From: Pseudoxanthomonas sp. YR558
Lineage (GTDB): Bacteria > Pseudomonadota > Gammaproteobacteria > Xanthomonadales > Xanthomonadaceae
Assembly (NCBI RefSeq): GCF_900116385.1
Contig: NZ_FPCI01000001.1
Coordinates: forward strand, 1,957,501 to 2,021,500
Reading direction: 5' to 3'
DNA length: 64,000 nt
Both the position numbers and the translations under genes were made by a program. Under the pieces are notes generated by a model, which was given only the letters and a program-made list of their open reading frames with translations, did not search any database and was not told the DNA's origin. Positions 40,660 through 49,525 of the stretch are shown here, piece after piece (position 1 is the stretch's first letter; each line of letters begins with the position of its first letter).

Positions 40660-41637
40660 TTACTCCGATTCCACGCCCGCCAGCTGCAGCACCCAGCCCG
40701 GCACCACCGGCTCGCCGGCGTAGAAGTCCTTCGGCTTCTTCTCCGCCATCGCCCAGCGATGCAACCAGCTGGGGCCGTAGCGGCCGTTGTAGCCGTCCTC
40801 GCCGCGCGCGTAGGCGGGGTCGCGCATCGCCTCGTCCAGCGTCACCACGCGGTAGCCGCGTCGCTGCACGCCAGCCACGAGCTCCGCGTAGGCGACCGCG
40901 TTGAGCTCGTTGGCGTGCAGCAGCCAGACCTGCGGCAGCGCGTAGCCCAGCAACGCCTGCGACTGCCGTTCGTAGTAGTCGACCTTGTTGAGCATGTAGG
41001 GAATGTAGCCGCGCTTCAGCCGCTCCAGCGTGGCGGCGCGCTCGGGCGTATCGGGCTGGCCGTCGAGCACGTTCGCATAGGCGAAGGCCCAGACCCATTC
41101 GCCGTTGTCCACGGTCACCGGCGCGATGCGGTAGCCGTGCTCGCGCAGGAACGTGGACAGGGCGGCGCGCTCTTCCGGCGTGCGCCCGGCGCGCAGGTAG
41201 GGGTGGCGGAACCAGCGCGGCACCTGTCCGCGCTTCGCGAGCAGCGGACGCAGTACGCGCTCGCCATCGAGCACCTCCTGCTGGAACGCGGGCAACCCGA
41301 CGGCGTGCAGATCGACATGGCCGTGCGTGTGGTTGCCGAGTTCGAAGCCACCGTCGAGCCAGTCGTCCAGCATCGCCACGCGCGTCGGCTGCACCTGGCC
41401 GTCGATCTCCAGCTTGCCTTCGTTGACGAAACCCACCACCGGCACACCGGCCTGCTTGAGCTGCGCCATCAGTTGCGCATGGCGCGCCTGCACCTCCGCG
41501 GCCGGCGTCTTGTCCATGCGCTGCCACGGCAGATCGTCGATGGTGATGGCGATGCGGCGATCCGGCTCGGCCGCCTGCGCTGCCAGCGCCGATGCGAACA
41601 GGAAGAGGGCAGACAACGTGCGCAGCAATGGCCGCAT
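40660..41637 (-). CDS. Exported polysaccharide deacetylase (NodB-homology)
   Basis: A 325-residue protein with signal peptide ending ALAAQA. CE4 motifs are visible: the catalytic base region AITIDDLPWQ, the metal-binding ELGNHTHGHVDLHA and RWFRHPYLRAG. A later block, LLHANELNA, resembles the closing LHAN motif of the fold. Likely removes acetyl groups from a glycan in the periplasm or outside; peptidoglycan or exopolysaccharide cannot be distinguished. It is divergent from the DUF2272 gene. Confidence 0.9.
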   Translation of the reverse strand: MRPLLRTLSALFLFASALAAQAAEPDRRIAITIDDLPWQRMDKTPAAEVQARHAQLMAQLKQAGVPVVGFVNEGKLEIDGQVQPTRVAMLDDWLDGGFELGNHTHGHVDLHAVGLPAFQQEVLDGERVLRPLLAKRGQVPRWFRHPYLRAGRTPEERAALSTFLREHGYRIAPVTVDNGEWVWAFAYANVLDGQPDTPERAATLERLKRGYIPYMLNKVDYYERQSQALLGYALPQVWLLHANELNAVAYAELVAGVQRRGYRVVTLDEAMRDPAYARGEDGYNGRYGPSWLHRWAMAEKKPKDFYAGEPVVPGWVLQLAGVESE

Positions 41638-41797
41638 CGGCAGGAACGTCCGTAAGAAGAGCCGCGAGCTTATCCAGCCTGCAGGACACCCGGCAACGAC
41701 CCGACCAATGCCAGACCTTCAGACCGCGTGACGAAGTCCTGTCCTGCCCATGCGGCATGATGCGTAAGAAAGACCACAGACCCCGAAGGACTTGCTG

Positions 41798-42823
41798 ATG
41801 CGTGCATGGCTGTTGCTGCCCCTGTTGCTGCTGTCTTCCTTCGCCGCGCGTGCGGCCGACCCCTGCCCGCAGCTGGCCCAGCAGACGCCGTCCGATGTCG
41901 CCACCCGCATCGCCGCGGTGGCTTGCCGCGAGCACCTGACGTGGTATCGCCCCTTCATCGACCGTGAAGGCAAGCTGGCGAACGCGCCGATGATGGAAGC
42001 GGAGTCGTCGCTGTTGTCGATCGGCGACGACCGTGCCTGGCAGCGCGTGGTGCGCTATTGGCGCGACAGCGGCCTGCTCGGCGCGATCGGCCACCGCCGC
42101 GGCGCGACCGACTGCCTGTATGCCTCGGCGACCGGCCCGCAGGCCGAAGCCTGCCGCGGCTTCGTGGTGGACACCCCGTGGTCGGCCGCCTTCATCTCCT
42201 GGGTGATGCGCGAAGCCAGGGTGCCGGGTTTCCGCGGTTCCAGTCGCCACTTCACTTACGTGCAGGCCGCCTACCAGCAGCCGGCGACGAACGCCTTCGA
42301 CGTGATCGACGTGGCCCACGCCAAGCCGGCGGTGGGCGACCTGATCTGCTACGTGCGCCAGTACAGCCGCCTGTTCGGCCATGAAGGACTGGTGCCGCTG
42401 CTGCGCAGTGGCGGCTCGCTCGACATGCACTGCGACATCGTCGTGGCGGTGAATCCGAACAACGACAGCACCGCGTACGCGATCGGCGGCAACGTGCAGC
42501 AGAGCGTGACGATGCGGATGCTGCCGTTGAACCGCAATGGCGAATTCTGGGGTGGGCTGCCGCTGCGGATCGGCGACGGCACGCTGTGCGCGCCGGACAA
42601 CGAAGCTGCCTGCAACATGAATCGCCAGGACTGGGCGGCGATCCTGCGTCTCAAATCGCCCGCGGAACTTGCCAAACTCCCGGGGTATCTGCCGCCGGTG
42701 CAGGACGCGCCCGAGGCGTCGCCGGAACGGCCGTCGTGCTGCGTGAACTGCGTGATCGGTTCGGGCGTGCCGCGATGCCCGGCCGACGCACCCGCCACCA
42801 GCGAGCCCACCACGAATCCCTGA
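41798..42823 (+). CDS. Exported DUF2272 protein
   Basis: A 341-residue product with signal peptide MRAWLLLPLLLLSSFAARA. The block DTPWSAAFISWVMREARVP, with SRHFTYVQAAY after it, matches DUF2272, a CHAP/NlpC-like fold. At the position of the usual Cys there is Ser in WSAAF, so peptidase activity is doubtful. The C-terminus has a Cys cluster (SCCVNCVIG then RCPAD). ATG 41798 follows AAGGA. A lipoprotein gene starts 20 bp after the stop. Confidence 0.82.
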   Translation: MRAWLLLPLLLLSSFAARAADPCPQLAQQTPSDVATRIAAVACREHLTWYRPFIDREGKLANAPMMEAESSLLSIGDDRAWQRVVRYWRDSGLLGAIGHRRGATDCLYASATGPQAEACRGFVVDTPWSAAFISWVMREARVPGFRGSSRHFTYVQAAYQQPATNAFDVIDVAHAKPAVGDLICYVRQYSRLFGHEGLVPLLRSGGSLDMHCDIVVAVNPNNDSTAYAIGGNVQQSVTMRMLPLNRNGEFWGGLPLRIGDGTLCAPDNEAACNMNRQDWAAILRLKSPAELAKLPGYLPPVQDAPEASPERPSCCVNCVIGSGVPRCPADAPATSEPTTNP

Positions 42824-42843
42824 GCCGCATCCCGGAGTCCTCG

Positions 42844-43221
42844 ATGAAGCCACGCCCCACCGCATCGACCGTCCGCCTCACCGCCATCCTCGCCGCCTGC
42901 GTATCGCTGGCGGCGTGCGCCACCACACCGACCGCACCGAGGTGGACCGTGGGCCAGCAGGCCACGGTCGAAGGCCAGGTCGCCACCGTCGACATCACGC
43001 CGTGGACCTACGACGGCAGCGCGGTGGTCACGCTGGCCACACCGGCCGGCAACGTCGACGTGCATCTGCCGGCACGCTGGAACCTGTGCAAGGCGCCGCC
43101 CCCGGACGAGGTGCAGGCCCTGAAGGCCGGCGACCGCGTCCGGGCGACCGGCACGGTGTCCGAGCCGCACACCCTGGTGGTCTGCGAGCAGGCCGAGCAC
43201 GGGCTGCATCGCGCCCCATAA
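42844..43221 (+). CDS. Small lipoprotein, unknown function
   Basis: A 125-residue protein with lipobox SLAAC (Cys about 20), so it should be lipid-anchored. The mature domain reads like a small OB-type or beta-barrel: VGQQATVEGQVATVDITPW and LKAGDRVRATGTVSEPHTLV. It is probably in an operon with the DUF2272 gene. ATG 42844 was chosen for the signal sequence. Confidence 0.78.
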   Translation: MKPRPTASTVRLTAILAACVSLAACATTPTAPRWTVGQQATVEGQVATVDITPWTYDGSAVVTLATPAGNVDVHLPARWNLCKAPPPDEVQALKAGDRVRATGTVSEPHTLVVCEQAEHGLHRAP

Positions 43222-43286
43222 GCGCGGGAGGTGCGGTTGCAATCAACTCACGTCGATCAGCGGCGATTCGTGCGCTGCAACTAGCA

Positions 43287-43300
43287 TGTAAACGTTTTCA
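43287..43300. promoter_or_regulatory. LacI-family-type operator upstream of the discoidin/glycosidase gene
   Basis: TGTAAACGTTTTCA fits the general LacI/GalR operator core (TGNAANCGNTTNCA), centred on CG. It lies 56 bp before the start at 43356. No LacI gene is present in the window, so a distant sugar-responsive repressor is implied. A TAGTAT at 43305-43310 is a weak -10 candidate. Confidence 0.6.
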
Positions 43301-43355
43301 TCCCTAGTATCCGGCGCTCCCCCGGCCTGCATGGCCCGCCTTCTGGAGCTCCGCC

Positions 43356-46300
43356 ATGACCCCCTTCGCGCCCGCGGTCCGCCCGCCCCTGGCCCTCGCG
43401 TCGCTCGGTCTGGCGATCGGGTTGGCCGTCAGCCCCCTGGCCCGTTCGGCCGACGCCCTGCCCCCGCGCACGGCCTGGAAGGCGACGAGCTCGGCCAGCA
43501 CCACGGTAGAGATGGCGCCGGCCAAGGGCATCGACGGCGACCCGGCGACCAAGTGGGGCGGCGCGTTTTCGCCCGGCCACTGGTATCAGGTCGACTTCGG
43601 CAAGCGCGTCTCTGTCGGCGCGGTGGAACTGCATTGGGAATGGGGCGGCGCGCGCGCGTACTCGATCCAGGCGTCCGACGACGGCGAACATTGGCGCACC
43701 GCATTCGAGACGCGCGATGGCGTGGGCGGCATCGAGTACGACGTGTTCCCCACGGTGCAGGCGCGCTACCTGCGCCTGACTGCGCCGGACCGCTCGGCGG
43801 ACTGGGGCGTGTCGGTGTTCGAGTTCCAGCCGTACGCCGGTGGCGAGACACCGCGCATCACGGGCGTGAGCGGCGATGCCGCCGCGCTGTGGTCCGATGC
43901 CGGCGAGGCGCATGCGATGACCGCGAAGCCCGCGGCCGACGGCATGCGGCAGCTGCAGATCGACCTGCCCAAGCCGCTGTCCGTGGCCGGCCTGGAAGTG
44001 GCGTGGAAGGACACGCCGCGCGCGGCGAAGCTGGAAGGCCGCGAGTCAGGCTCGGATCGCTGGATCGTGCTGGCGGAAGATCCCAATGCCTACGGCAGCA
44101 CCGCCTTCCTCGCCGACAGCCAGGCCCGCACGCTGTCCGCCTTGCGCTTGAGCGTGCGCGGCCAGGGCGCGCGAGCGCCGACGTTGCAGCGCCTGCGCCT
44201 GATCGGGCCGAAGCGGGTGATGACGGCGATGAAGCGCTACGAACTCGCCGCTTCGCGCGAACACCATGCATTGTTCCCCTCGTCGCTGCACCAGCAGCAG
44301 GTGTACTGGACGGCGGTCGGCATTCCCGCGGGCCGGCAGAAGTCGGTGCTCGACGAATTCGGCCATGTCGAAGCCTTCAAGGGCGCGCCGCTGGTGCAGC
44401 CGGTGTGGCGCGACGCCAGCGGTCGTGCGAGCGCAGCGAACGCCGATACATCCATCACCCATGCGTTGCGCGACGGCTGGATGCCGATGCCGACCGTGCA
44501 GTGGTCGCCACAGCCCGGCCTGGAACTGACGACGGCGGCGATCGCGCTCGAGCAGCGCGGCGCGCCGGTCACGCTGGTGCGCTATCGCCTGCGGAACACC
44601 GGCACCACGCCGGTCGCCGGCAGCTTCAACCTGCTGACGCGGCCGATGCAGGTCAGCCCGCCGTGGCAAAACGGCGGACCCTCGCCGATCCGCGACATCA
44701 CCGTCGGCAGCGGCGATGCGGCGCAGGTGGCGGTCAACGGGCGCACGCTATTCCAGTCGCTGACGCCGGTGACGCGCGCGTCCGCATCGGCCTTCGGTGC
44801 GCATGGCGAAGGCGAGATCACCGGCTTGCTGATGGCCAACGCGTTGCCCGATGCGCAGCAGGCGCACGACGACACGGGCCTGGCGGCCGGTCAGCTCGGC
44901 TACGACGTGGCACTGGCGCCGGGCGCGACGCAGGACATCGTCATCGGGTTCGCCCTCGGTGATGCGCGCATCGATCCCGCCAAGCCGCTACCGGCCGCGC
45001 CGGCGATCGACATGAAAGGGCTCACCGGCGAAGGCGCCTTCGACACGCTCGCCGACCAGGTGGCCGCGGATTGGCAGAAGCGCCTGGGCCGCATCGGCCT
45101 GTCGCTGCCGGACGCGTCGTTGGTCGACATGCTGCGCGCGCAGGCGGCGTACATGCTGATCAACCAGAGCGGCCACGCCATGCAACCGGGGCCGCGCAAC
45201 TACAACCGCTCCTTCATCCGCGACGGCGCCGCCACCGCCGCCACGCTGGTGCGCATGGGCATGCCGAAGACGGCGCGCGACTACCTGCAGTGGTACGCGG
45301 GACACGCTGTGCACGAGAACGGCCTGGTGTCGCCGATCCTCAACGACGACGGCTCGGTCAACACGGGTTTCGGTTCCGACATCGAGTACGACAGCCAAGG
45401 GCAGTTCATCTGGCTGGTGGCCGAACTCGCGCGCCTCGATGGCGGTGCGCGCAGCGTGCGTGACTACCAGAACAAGGTGACGCGCGCGATGAAGTTCATG
45501 CAGGAGTTGCGCGAACGCACGATGGTGCCCGGCTACCTCGCCGACCAGCCGTCGCCGGAGCGTTTCCACGGCATCCTCGCGCCGTCGATCAGCCACGAAG
45601 GCTATCCGGTTCCCACCCACAGTTACTGGGACGACTACTGGGCATTGAAGGGCTGGCACGACGGCGCGTGGCTGGCCGAGCAGTGGGGCGATGCGAAGAC
45701 CGCCGCATGGGCGCGCGAACAGTACGCGGCGCTGCGCGCATCGATGGCCGCTTCGCTGCGCGCGACGATGAAGTGGAAGGGCGTGGACTACGTGCCCGCC
45801 GACGCCGACATGGGTGGCAGCGACCCCACCAGCCTGTCGATCGGCCTGGACCCCGCCGGCCAGCAGGACGTGATGCCGGCCGATGCATTGAAGACCACCT
45901 TCGACCGCTATCTCGACGAGGTGCGCAAGCGCGATACCCCCGGCGCGCTGTATGCCTACACGCCGTACGAAATCCGCAACGTGCTGACCTACGTGCACCT
46001 CAACCGTCCGCAGGAAGCGCACGAGCTGCTGATGCGTTTCCTCGGCCACCGCCGTCCCGCACCGTGGCAGGTGCTGGCGGAAGTGGTGTACTCGGATGCG
46101 CGCCACGCGATCTACCTCGGCGACATGCCGCACACGTGGATCGGCTCGGAGTACGCGCGTTCGATCTTCGGCATGCTGATGCACGAAGGCGACGACGCGC
46201 TGTCGCTGCTGCCCGGCACGCCGCCGGCCTGGGTCGCCGGCGACGGCCTGCGCGTGGACGGCCTGCCGACCGCCTACGGCACGCTGGCGATGGCCGCGCG

Positions 46301-46487
46301 CCAGCAGGGCCAGACCCTGCGCATCACCGTAGGCCCGGGCCTGCGCAAGGACACCGCATTGAAGGTCAGTTGGCCGAGCCGCACGAAGCCGTCGCGGGTC
46401 ACCGTGGATGGCAAGACAGTGACCGACTTCGATGACCAGGGCGTGCGCGTGGCCCGGCCATTCAAGGCACTCACTGCGACCTGGTGA
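43356..46487 (+). CDS. Exported F5/8-type (discoidin) domain plus six-hairpin glycosidase-like protein
   Basis: A 1043-residue secreted protein. After a signal peptide ending ARSADA, a discoidin carbohydrate-binding domain (about 40-160; KGIDGDPATKWGG, YFQ-like jelly-roll end GVSVFEFQPY) is followed by a second sandwich region (to about 550). The catalytic-type (alpha/alpha)6 barrel, about 570-980, contains NRSFIRDGAATAATLVRMG, YDSQGQFIWLVAE and HSYWDDYWALKGWHDGAW. The barrel resembles amylo-1,6-glucosidase/GH63-like hydrolases; substrate not determined. The LacI-type operator upstream suggests sugar induction. It overlaps the convergent mddA-like gene by 17 bp. Confidence 0.85.
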   Translation: MTPFAPAVRPPLALASLGLAIGLAVSPLARSADALPPRTAWKATSSASTTVEMAPAKGIDGDPATKWGGAFSPGHWYQVDFGKRVSVGAVELHWEWGGARAYSIQASDDGEHWRTAFETRDGVGGIEYDVFPTVQARYLRLTAPDRSADWGVSVFEFQPYAGGETPRITGVSGDAAALWSDAGEAHAMTAKPAADGMRQLQIDLPKPLSVAGLEVAWKDTPRAAKLEGRESGSDRWIVLAEDPNAYGSTAFLADSQARTLSALRLSVRGQGARAPTLQRLRLIGPKRVMTAMKRYELAASREHHALFPSSLHQQQVYWTAVGIPAGRQKSVLDEFGHVEAFKGAPLVQPVWRDASGRASAANADTSITHALRDGWMPMPTVQWSPQPGLELTTAAIALEQRGAPVTLVRYRLRNTGTTPVAGSFNLLTRPMQVSPPWQNGGPSPIRDITVGSGDAAQVAVNGRTLFQSLTPVTRASASAFGAHGEGEITGLLMANALPDAQQAHDDTGLAAGQLGYDVALAPGATQDIVIGFALGDARIDPAKPLPAAPAIDMKGLTGEGAFDTLADQVAADWQKRLGRIGLSLPDASLVDMLRAQAAYMLINQSGHAMQPGPRNYNRSFIRDGAATAATLVRMGMPKTARDYLQWYAGHAVHENGLVSPILNDDGSVNTGFGSDIEYDSQGQFIWLVAELARLDGGARSVRDYQNKVTRAMKFMQELRERTMVPGYLADQPSPERFHGILAPSISHEGYPVPTHSYWDDYWALKGWHDGAWLAEQWGDAKTAAWAREQYAALRASMAASLRATMKWKGVDYVPADADMGGSDPTSLSIGLDPAGQQDVMPADALKTTFDRYLDEVRKRDTPGALYAYTPYEIRNVLTYVHLNRPQEAHELLMRFLGHRRPAPWQVLAEVVYSDARHAIYLGDMPHTWIGSEYARSIFGMLMHEGDDALSLLPGTPPAWVAGDGLRVDGLPTAYGTLAMAARQQGQTLRITVGPGLRKDTALKVSWPSRTKPSRVTVDGKTVTDFDDQGVRVARPFKALTATW

Positions 46488-47229
46488 GTACCGGCGATCC
46501 ACTCGAGCGGCGCGTTCCGGGCACCAGCATCGGCACGCGCCGGCGATAGTCTTCGTACTCCGGCAGCGCGGCGACGAGGTCGCGCTCTTCCCAGCGGATC
46601 GCGAGCAGGATGTAGACCGTGGTCATCACCGCGAACAGCAGGTGCGTCATGGTCATCGTCGGCGTGGCCCAGAACGTCAGCAGCCAGGCGACATACAACG
46701 GATGGCGCACCCAGCGGTAGACAGTGGGCGTGCGGAAAGGCAGGTGCGTGTAGGGCCGGCCGAGGAACTGCAGCCACACCTGGCGCAGGCCGAACAGGTC
46801 GAAGTGGTTGAGCAGGAACGTCGTGTACAGCAACAGCGCCCAGCCGAACGCGTAGACGGCGTACAGGACGGCGCGCGCCGTCGGGTCCTGCACCTCCCAC
46901 ACCGTGCCGCCCAGCGGACTCCACAGCCAGAACAGCAGGATCAGCGCGAGGCTGGACATCAGCGTGTAGGTGCTGCGTTCCGCGGACTCGGGAATCAACC
47001 GCGTCCATGCGCGCTTGAAGGCGGGTCGCGCCATCACGCTGTGCTGCACGGCGAACAGGGCCAGCAATCCCAGGTCGATCAGCAACGCGGTGGCGAAGGG
47101 CGCCGTCGGTGCGGCGTCCATGCCCTTCGGCACCCACAGGTTGCCGATGAAGCCGATGGCGTAAAGGAACGTAGCGAAGAACACGGCGTAGCAGACCACG
47201 CCGTAGAGCAGGATCAGGGTGCGTTTCAT
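46471..47229 (-). CDS. mddA: Methanethiol S-methyltransferase-like membrane protein (MddA/NnrU/ICMT-type)
   Basis: A 252-residue integral membrane protein with five or six helices. The N-terminal MKRTLILLYGVVCYAVFFAT and the SAM/isoprenylcysteine methyltransferase-type C-terminus (YRWVRHPLYVAWLLTFWATP, then EERDLVAALPEYEDYRRRV) match MddA, which methylates methanethiol to dimethyl sulfide. ATG 47229 follows GAGG. It is divergent from the hydrolase-LuxR gene over a region with two 19-bp repeats. MddA by recall of family pattern; other ICMT-type activities are possible. Confidence 0.8.
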   Translation of the reverse strand: MKRTLILLYGVVCYAVFFATFLYAIGFIGNLWVPKGMDAAPTAPFATALLIDLGLLALFAVQHSVMARPAFKRAWTRLIPESAERSTYTLMSSLALILLFWLWSPLGGTVWEVQDPTARAVLYAVYAFGWALLLYTTFLLNHFDLFGLRQVWLQFLGRPYTHLPFRTPTVYRWVRHPLYVAWLLTFWATPTMTMTHLLFAVMTTVYILLAIRWEERDLVAALPEYEDYRRRVPMLVPGTRRSSGSPVLTRSQ

Positions 47230-47319
47230 GATGACCTCACGGGGTGCGCGGCACGGCCGGGGGACCGTGGAAGGCGCTGGAAGGGGATGCGCCATCGTCC
47301 GCCCTGCACCACCTCGCCG

Positions 47320-47380
47320 GCAGGGGAGCAATGTCCCGACGTGTGGCCCCGCGCACGCACCGCAGGGGAGCAATGTCCCG
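47320..47380. repeat. Two identical 19-bp repeats in the mddA/LuxR-hydrolase control region
   Basis: GCAGGGGAGCAATGTCCCG occurs at 47320-47338 and again at 47362-47380, exactly 42 bp apart, about four helical turns. Each contains the inverted repeat GGGA-N6-TCCC. A TACACT -10-like box (47383-47388) sits just after the second copy, so copy 2 covers the -35 position of the plus-strand gene. They look like paired binding sites. Confidence 0.6.
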
Positions 47381-47417
47381 GCTACACTGCGGACCGGCTC
47401 CCCATCGGGATGGCTGC

Positions 47418-48470
47418 ATGCAGCAGGCGATCCGCTACCTGACCACCGGCGATGGCGCGCGCCTGGCCTGGGCGTCGCTGGGCAACGGGCCGGTACTGGT
47501 CAAGGCGGCCAACTGGCTGAGCCACCTGGAATACGACCTGGAAAGCCCGATCTGGCGCCACTGGTCGCGGTTCTTCGGCGAGCACTACCGCCTGCTTCGC
47601 TATGACGAACGCGGCTGCGGGATGAGCGGCGGCGATGCGCGCGGCCTCACGCTCGACCACTGGCTCGGCGACCTGGAGGCGGTGGTGGAGGCCGCGGACC
47701 TGCGCGAACCGTTCGCGTTGATGGGCATCTCGCAGGGCGCGGCGGCCTGCGTGGCCTATGCGGTGAAGCATCCGCAACGCGTGTCCAAGCTGCTGCTGTA
47801 CGGCGCGTACGCGCGCGGCCCTTACGAACGCGACGACGATGAAGCGGCACGGCTGTATCGCGCCATCATCGACATCGCGCGCGTCGGCTGGACGGACCAG
47901 AACCCGGTGTTCCGCCAGGTCTTCACGTCGCGCTTCATTCCCGAGGCCACCGAGGCGCAGGTGCGCTGGTTCAACGAACTGGCGCGCATCACCACCACGG
48001 CCGAGGCGGCCGGCGCGCTGCTGGAAGCGCGTGCGCACCTCAACGTCACCGGTTTGCTCAGCCAAGTCACCGCACCGACCCTGGTGTTGCATGCGCGACA
48101 GGATTGCGTGGTGCCGCTGGAGGAAGGCCGGTTGCTCGCCGCCGGCATTCCCGGTGCACGCTTCGTCGAGCTGGACTCGCGCAACCACGTACTGCTGGAA
48201 CACGAACCGGCATGGGAGCGCTTCCGCCAGGAGGCGCTCGCATTCCTGGGCGGCGCGCCACGTGGCGAGGAGCACTTGAATGTCCTGACCGCGCGCGAAC
48301 GCGAGATCGTCGCGGCGCTGGTCTCCGGCAAGACCAACGCGCAGATCGCCGCGTCGCTCTTCATCAGCGACAAGACCGTGCGCAACACACTCACCCGCAT
48401 CTACGAAAAGCTGGGCGTGCAGTCGCGGACGCAGGCGATGGCGTTGTTGCGGGGGGCGGAGACGGATTGA
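47418..48470 (+). CDS. Alpha/beta-hydrolase fused to a LuxR-type DNA-binding domain
   Basis: A 350-residue fusion. Residues about 20-270 form an alpha/beta-hydrolase with DERGCGMSGG, the nucleophile motif MGISQGAAAC (Ser about 108), Asp in HARQDCVVP and His in RNHVLLEHEP, so the triad seems complete. Residues about 285-345 are a LuxR helix-turn-helix (LTAREREIVAALVSGKTNAQ then ISDKTVRNTLTRIYEKLGV). It likely senses or hydrolyses a small molecule and regulates transcription. ATG 47418 follows GGGATGG. Divergent from mddA with paired repeats between. The ligand is unknown. Confidence 0.88.
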   Translation: MQQAIRYLTTGDGARLAWASLGNGPVLVKAANWLSHLEYDLESPIWRHWSRFFGEHYRLLRYDERGCGMSGGDARGLTLDHWLGDLEAVVEAADLREPFALMGISQGAAACVAYAVKHPQRVSKLLLYGAYARGPYERDDDEAARLYRAIIDIARVGWTDQNPVFRQVFTSRFIPEATEAQVRWFNELARITTTAEAAGALLEARAHLNVTGLLSQVTAPTLVLHARQDCVVPLEEGRLLAAGIPGARFVELDSRNHVLLEHEPAWERFRQEALAFLGGAPRGEEHLNVLTAREREIVAALVSGKTNAQIAASLFISDKTVRNTLTRIYEKLGVQSRTQAMALLRGAETD

Positions 48471-48486
48471 GAGGGAACGAACCGCG

Positions 48487-49440
48487 TTATCCCGCAATCA
48501 CCCACCGCCCATTGTCCTGCAGCACTACTTCGAAGCGCGCCCACTGTCGGAACTCGTCAGGGCTGCTCGTCCCCGTGCTGCCCGTCTGTTCACCTGCGAC
48601 GACGTGGTACTGCAGTGCCGGACCTTCGCCTTCCAGCACATGGCGCACGCTCCACAAGCGGCCGAGTTTGCCGTTGCTGTAGAAGCGGCCGCGGAGGATT
48701 GCGTCGGGGTGGGTGATGTTGCGTTCGGCGTGCTGCTTGGCGAGTTCCAGCAGTTCGGTGAGGTTCTCGGTGGTGATGTCGACGTAGGAGTTGAGTTGCT
48801 CCATCGCCGCGGAGAAATCTTCCTGGGTCAGTTCGAACTGGCGTTGCGCGGGCTGGGTGATGCGCGAGGCCTGGCGGCGGCGATGCAGGTGGGCCGGGTA
48901 GCGGCGCCACGGGAACAGCGCGTTGAAGGCGATGGCCATGGACAGGATGGCCACGACGTTGATGAGTATCGGCATCAGCAGGTAGCCGTAGCCCAGGGCA
49001 TGCACATCGGGGCCGCCGATCACTGCGGCGAGGGCGGTGGCGCCGCCCGGCGGATGGATGCAGCGTAGGTAGTACATGCCCAGCACCGCGAGGCCCACGG
49101 CGAGGGCGGCGGTCCAGGCGTGGCCGGGGAACAGCTTCTGGCAGCTCACGCCGATGAAGGCGGACAGCAGGTGTCCGCCCACCACGGCCCATGGCTGCGA
49201 CAACGCGCCCTGCGGCACGGCGAACAGCAGCACGGCAGACGCACCCATCGAGGTGACCATCAGCGCGCCGCCGACGGCGGACGCGGCGTCACTCGGAAAC
49301 GTCCAGCGGGTCAGTCCGTACACCGCCAGGATGCCCAGCAACGCGCCGATGCCCGATATCCACTTCTCGCCATGGCGGGTGGTATTGCGCTCAATGCCCA
49401 GCAACAGGCGCAACTCGGTCAAGCGGGGATGGGGGCTCAT
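48487..49440 (-). CDS. HPP-family membrane protein with C-terminal soluble domain
   Basis: A 317-residue protein. Residues about 25-180 hold four or five membrane helices with the signature IHPPGGATALAAV that names the HPP family. The remaining roughly 130 residues are soluble and mostly helical (QFELTQEDFSAAMEQLNSYV) with a final beta-rich part, not the CBS pair usual in longer xanthomonad HPP proteins. HPP proteins have been linked to nitrite or anion transport; the function here is unproven. Convergent with the LuxR fusion. Confidence 0.85.
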   Translation of the reverse strand: MSPHPRLTELRLLLGIERNTTRHGEKWISGIGALLGILAVYGLTRWTFPSDAASAVGGALMVTSMGASAVLLFAVPQGALSQPWAVVGGHLLSAFIGVSCQKLFPGHAWTAALAVGLAVLGMYYLRCIHPPGGATALAAVIGGPDVHALGYGYLLMPILINVVAILSMAIAFNALFPWRRYPAHLHRRRQASRITQPAQRQFELTQEDFSAAMEQLNSYVDITTENLTELLELAKQHAERNITHPDAILRGRFYSNGKLGRLWSVRHVLEGEGPALQYHVVAGEQTGSTGTSSPDEFRQWARFEVVLQDNGRWVIAG

Positions 49441-49492
49441 AAGCGGCAGCGAGAGGGCGAGCGCCGCAGTCTATGCGAAGGACGCGCCGCAC

Positions 49493-49514
49493 GTAGGGCG
49501 GGCCCCGGCCCGCC
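49493..49514. repeat. GTAG-headed REP-like hairpin
   Basis: GTAG (49493-49496) is followed by an 8-bp perfect hairpin, GGCGGGCC-CC-GGCCCGCC (49497-49514). The tetranucleotide plus hairpin matches REP elements known in Stenotrophomonas and related genera. It sits between the HPP start and the DUF3817 stop. Confidence 0.6.
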
Positions 49515-49525
49515 ATGCCCACACG

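Noticed and set aside
40577..42865. A 762-codon minus-strand frame
   Set aside because: Covers the deacetylase in another frame and the DUF2272 gene in antisense; both real genes have signal peptides and family motifs.
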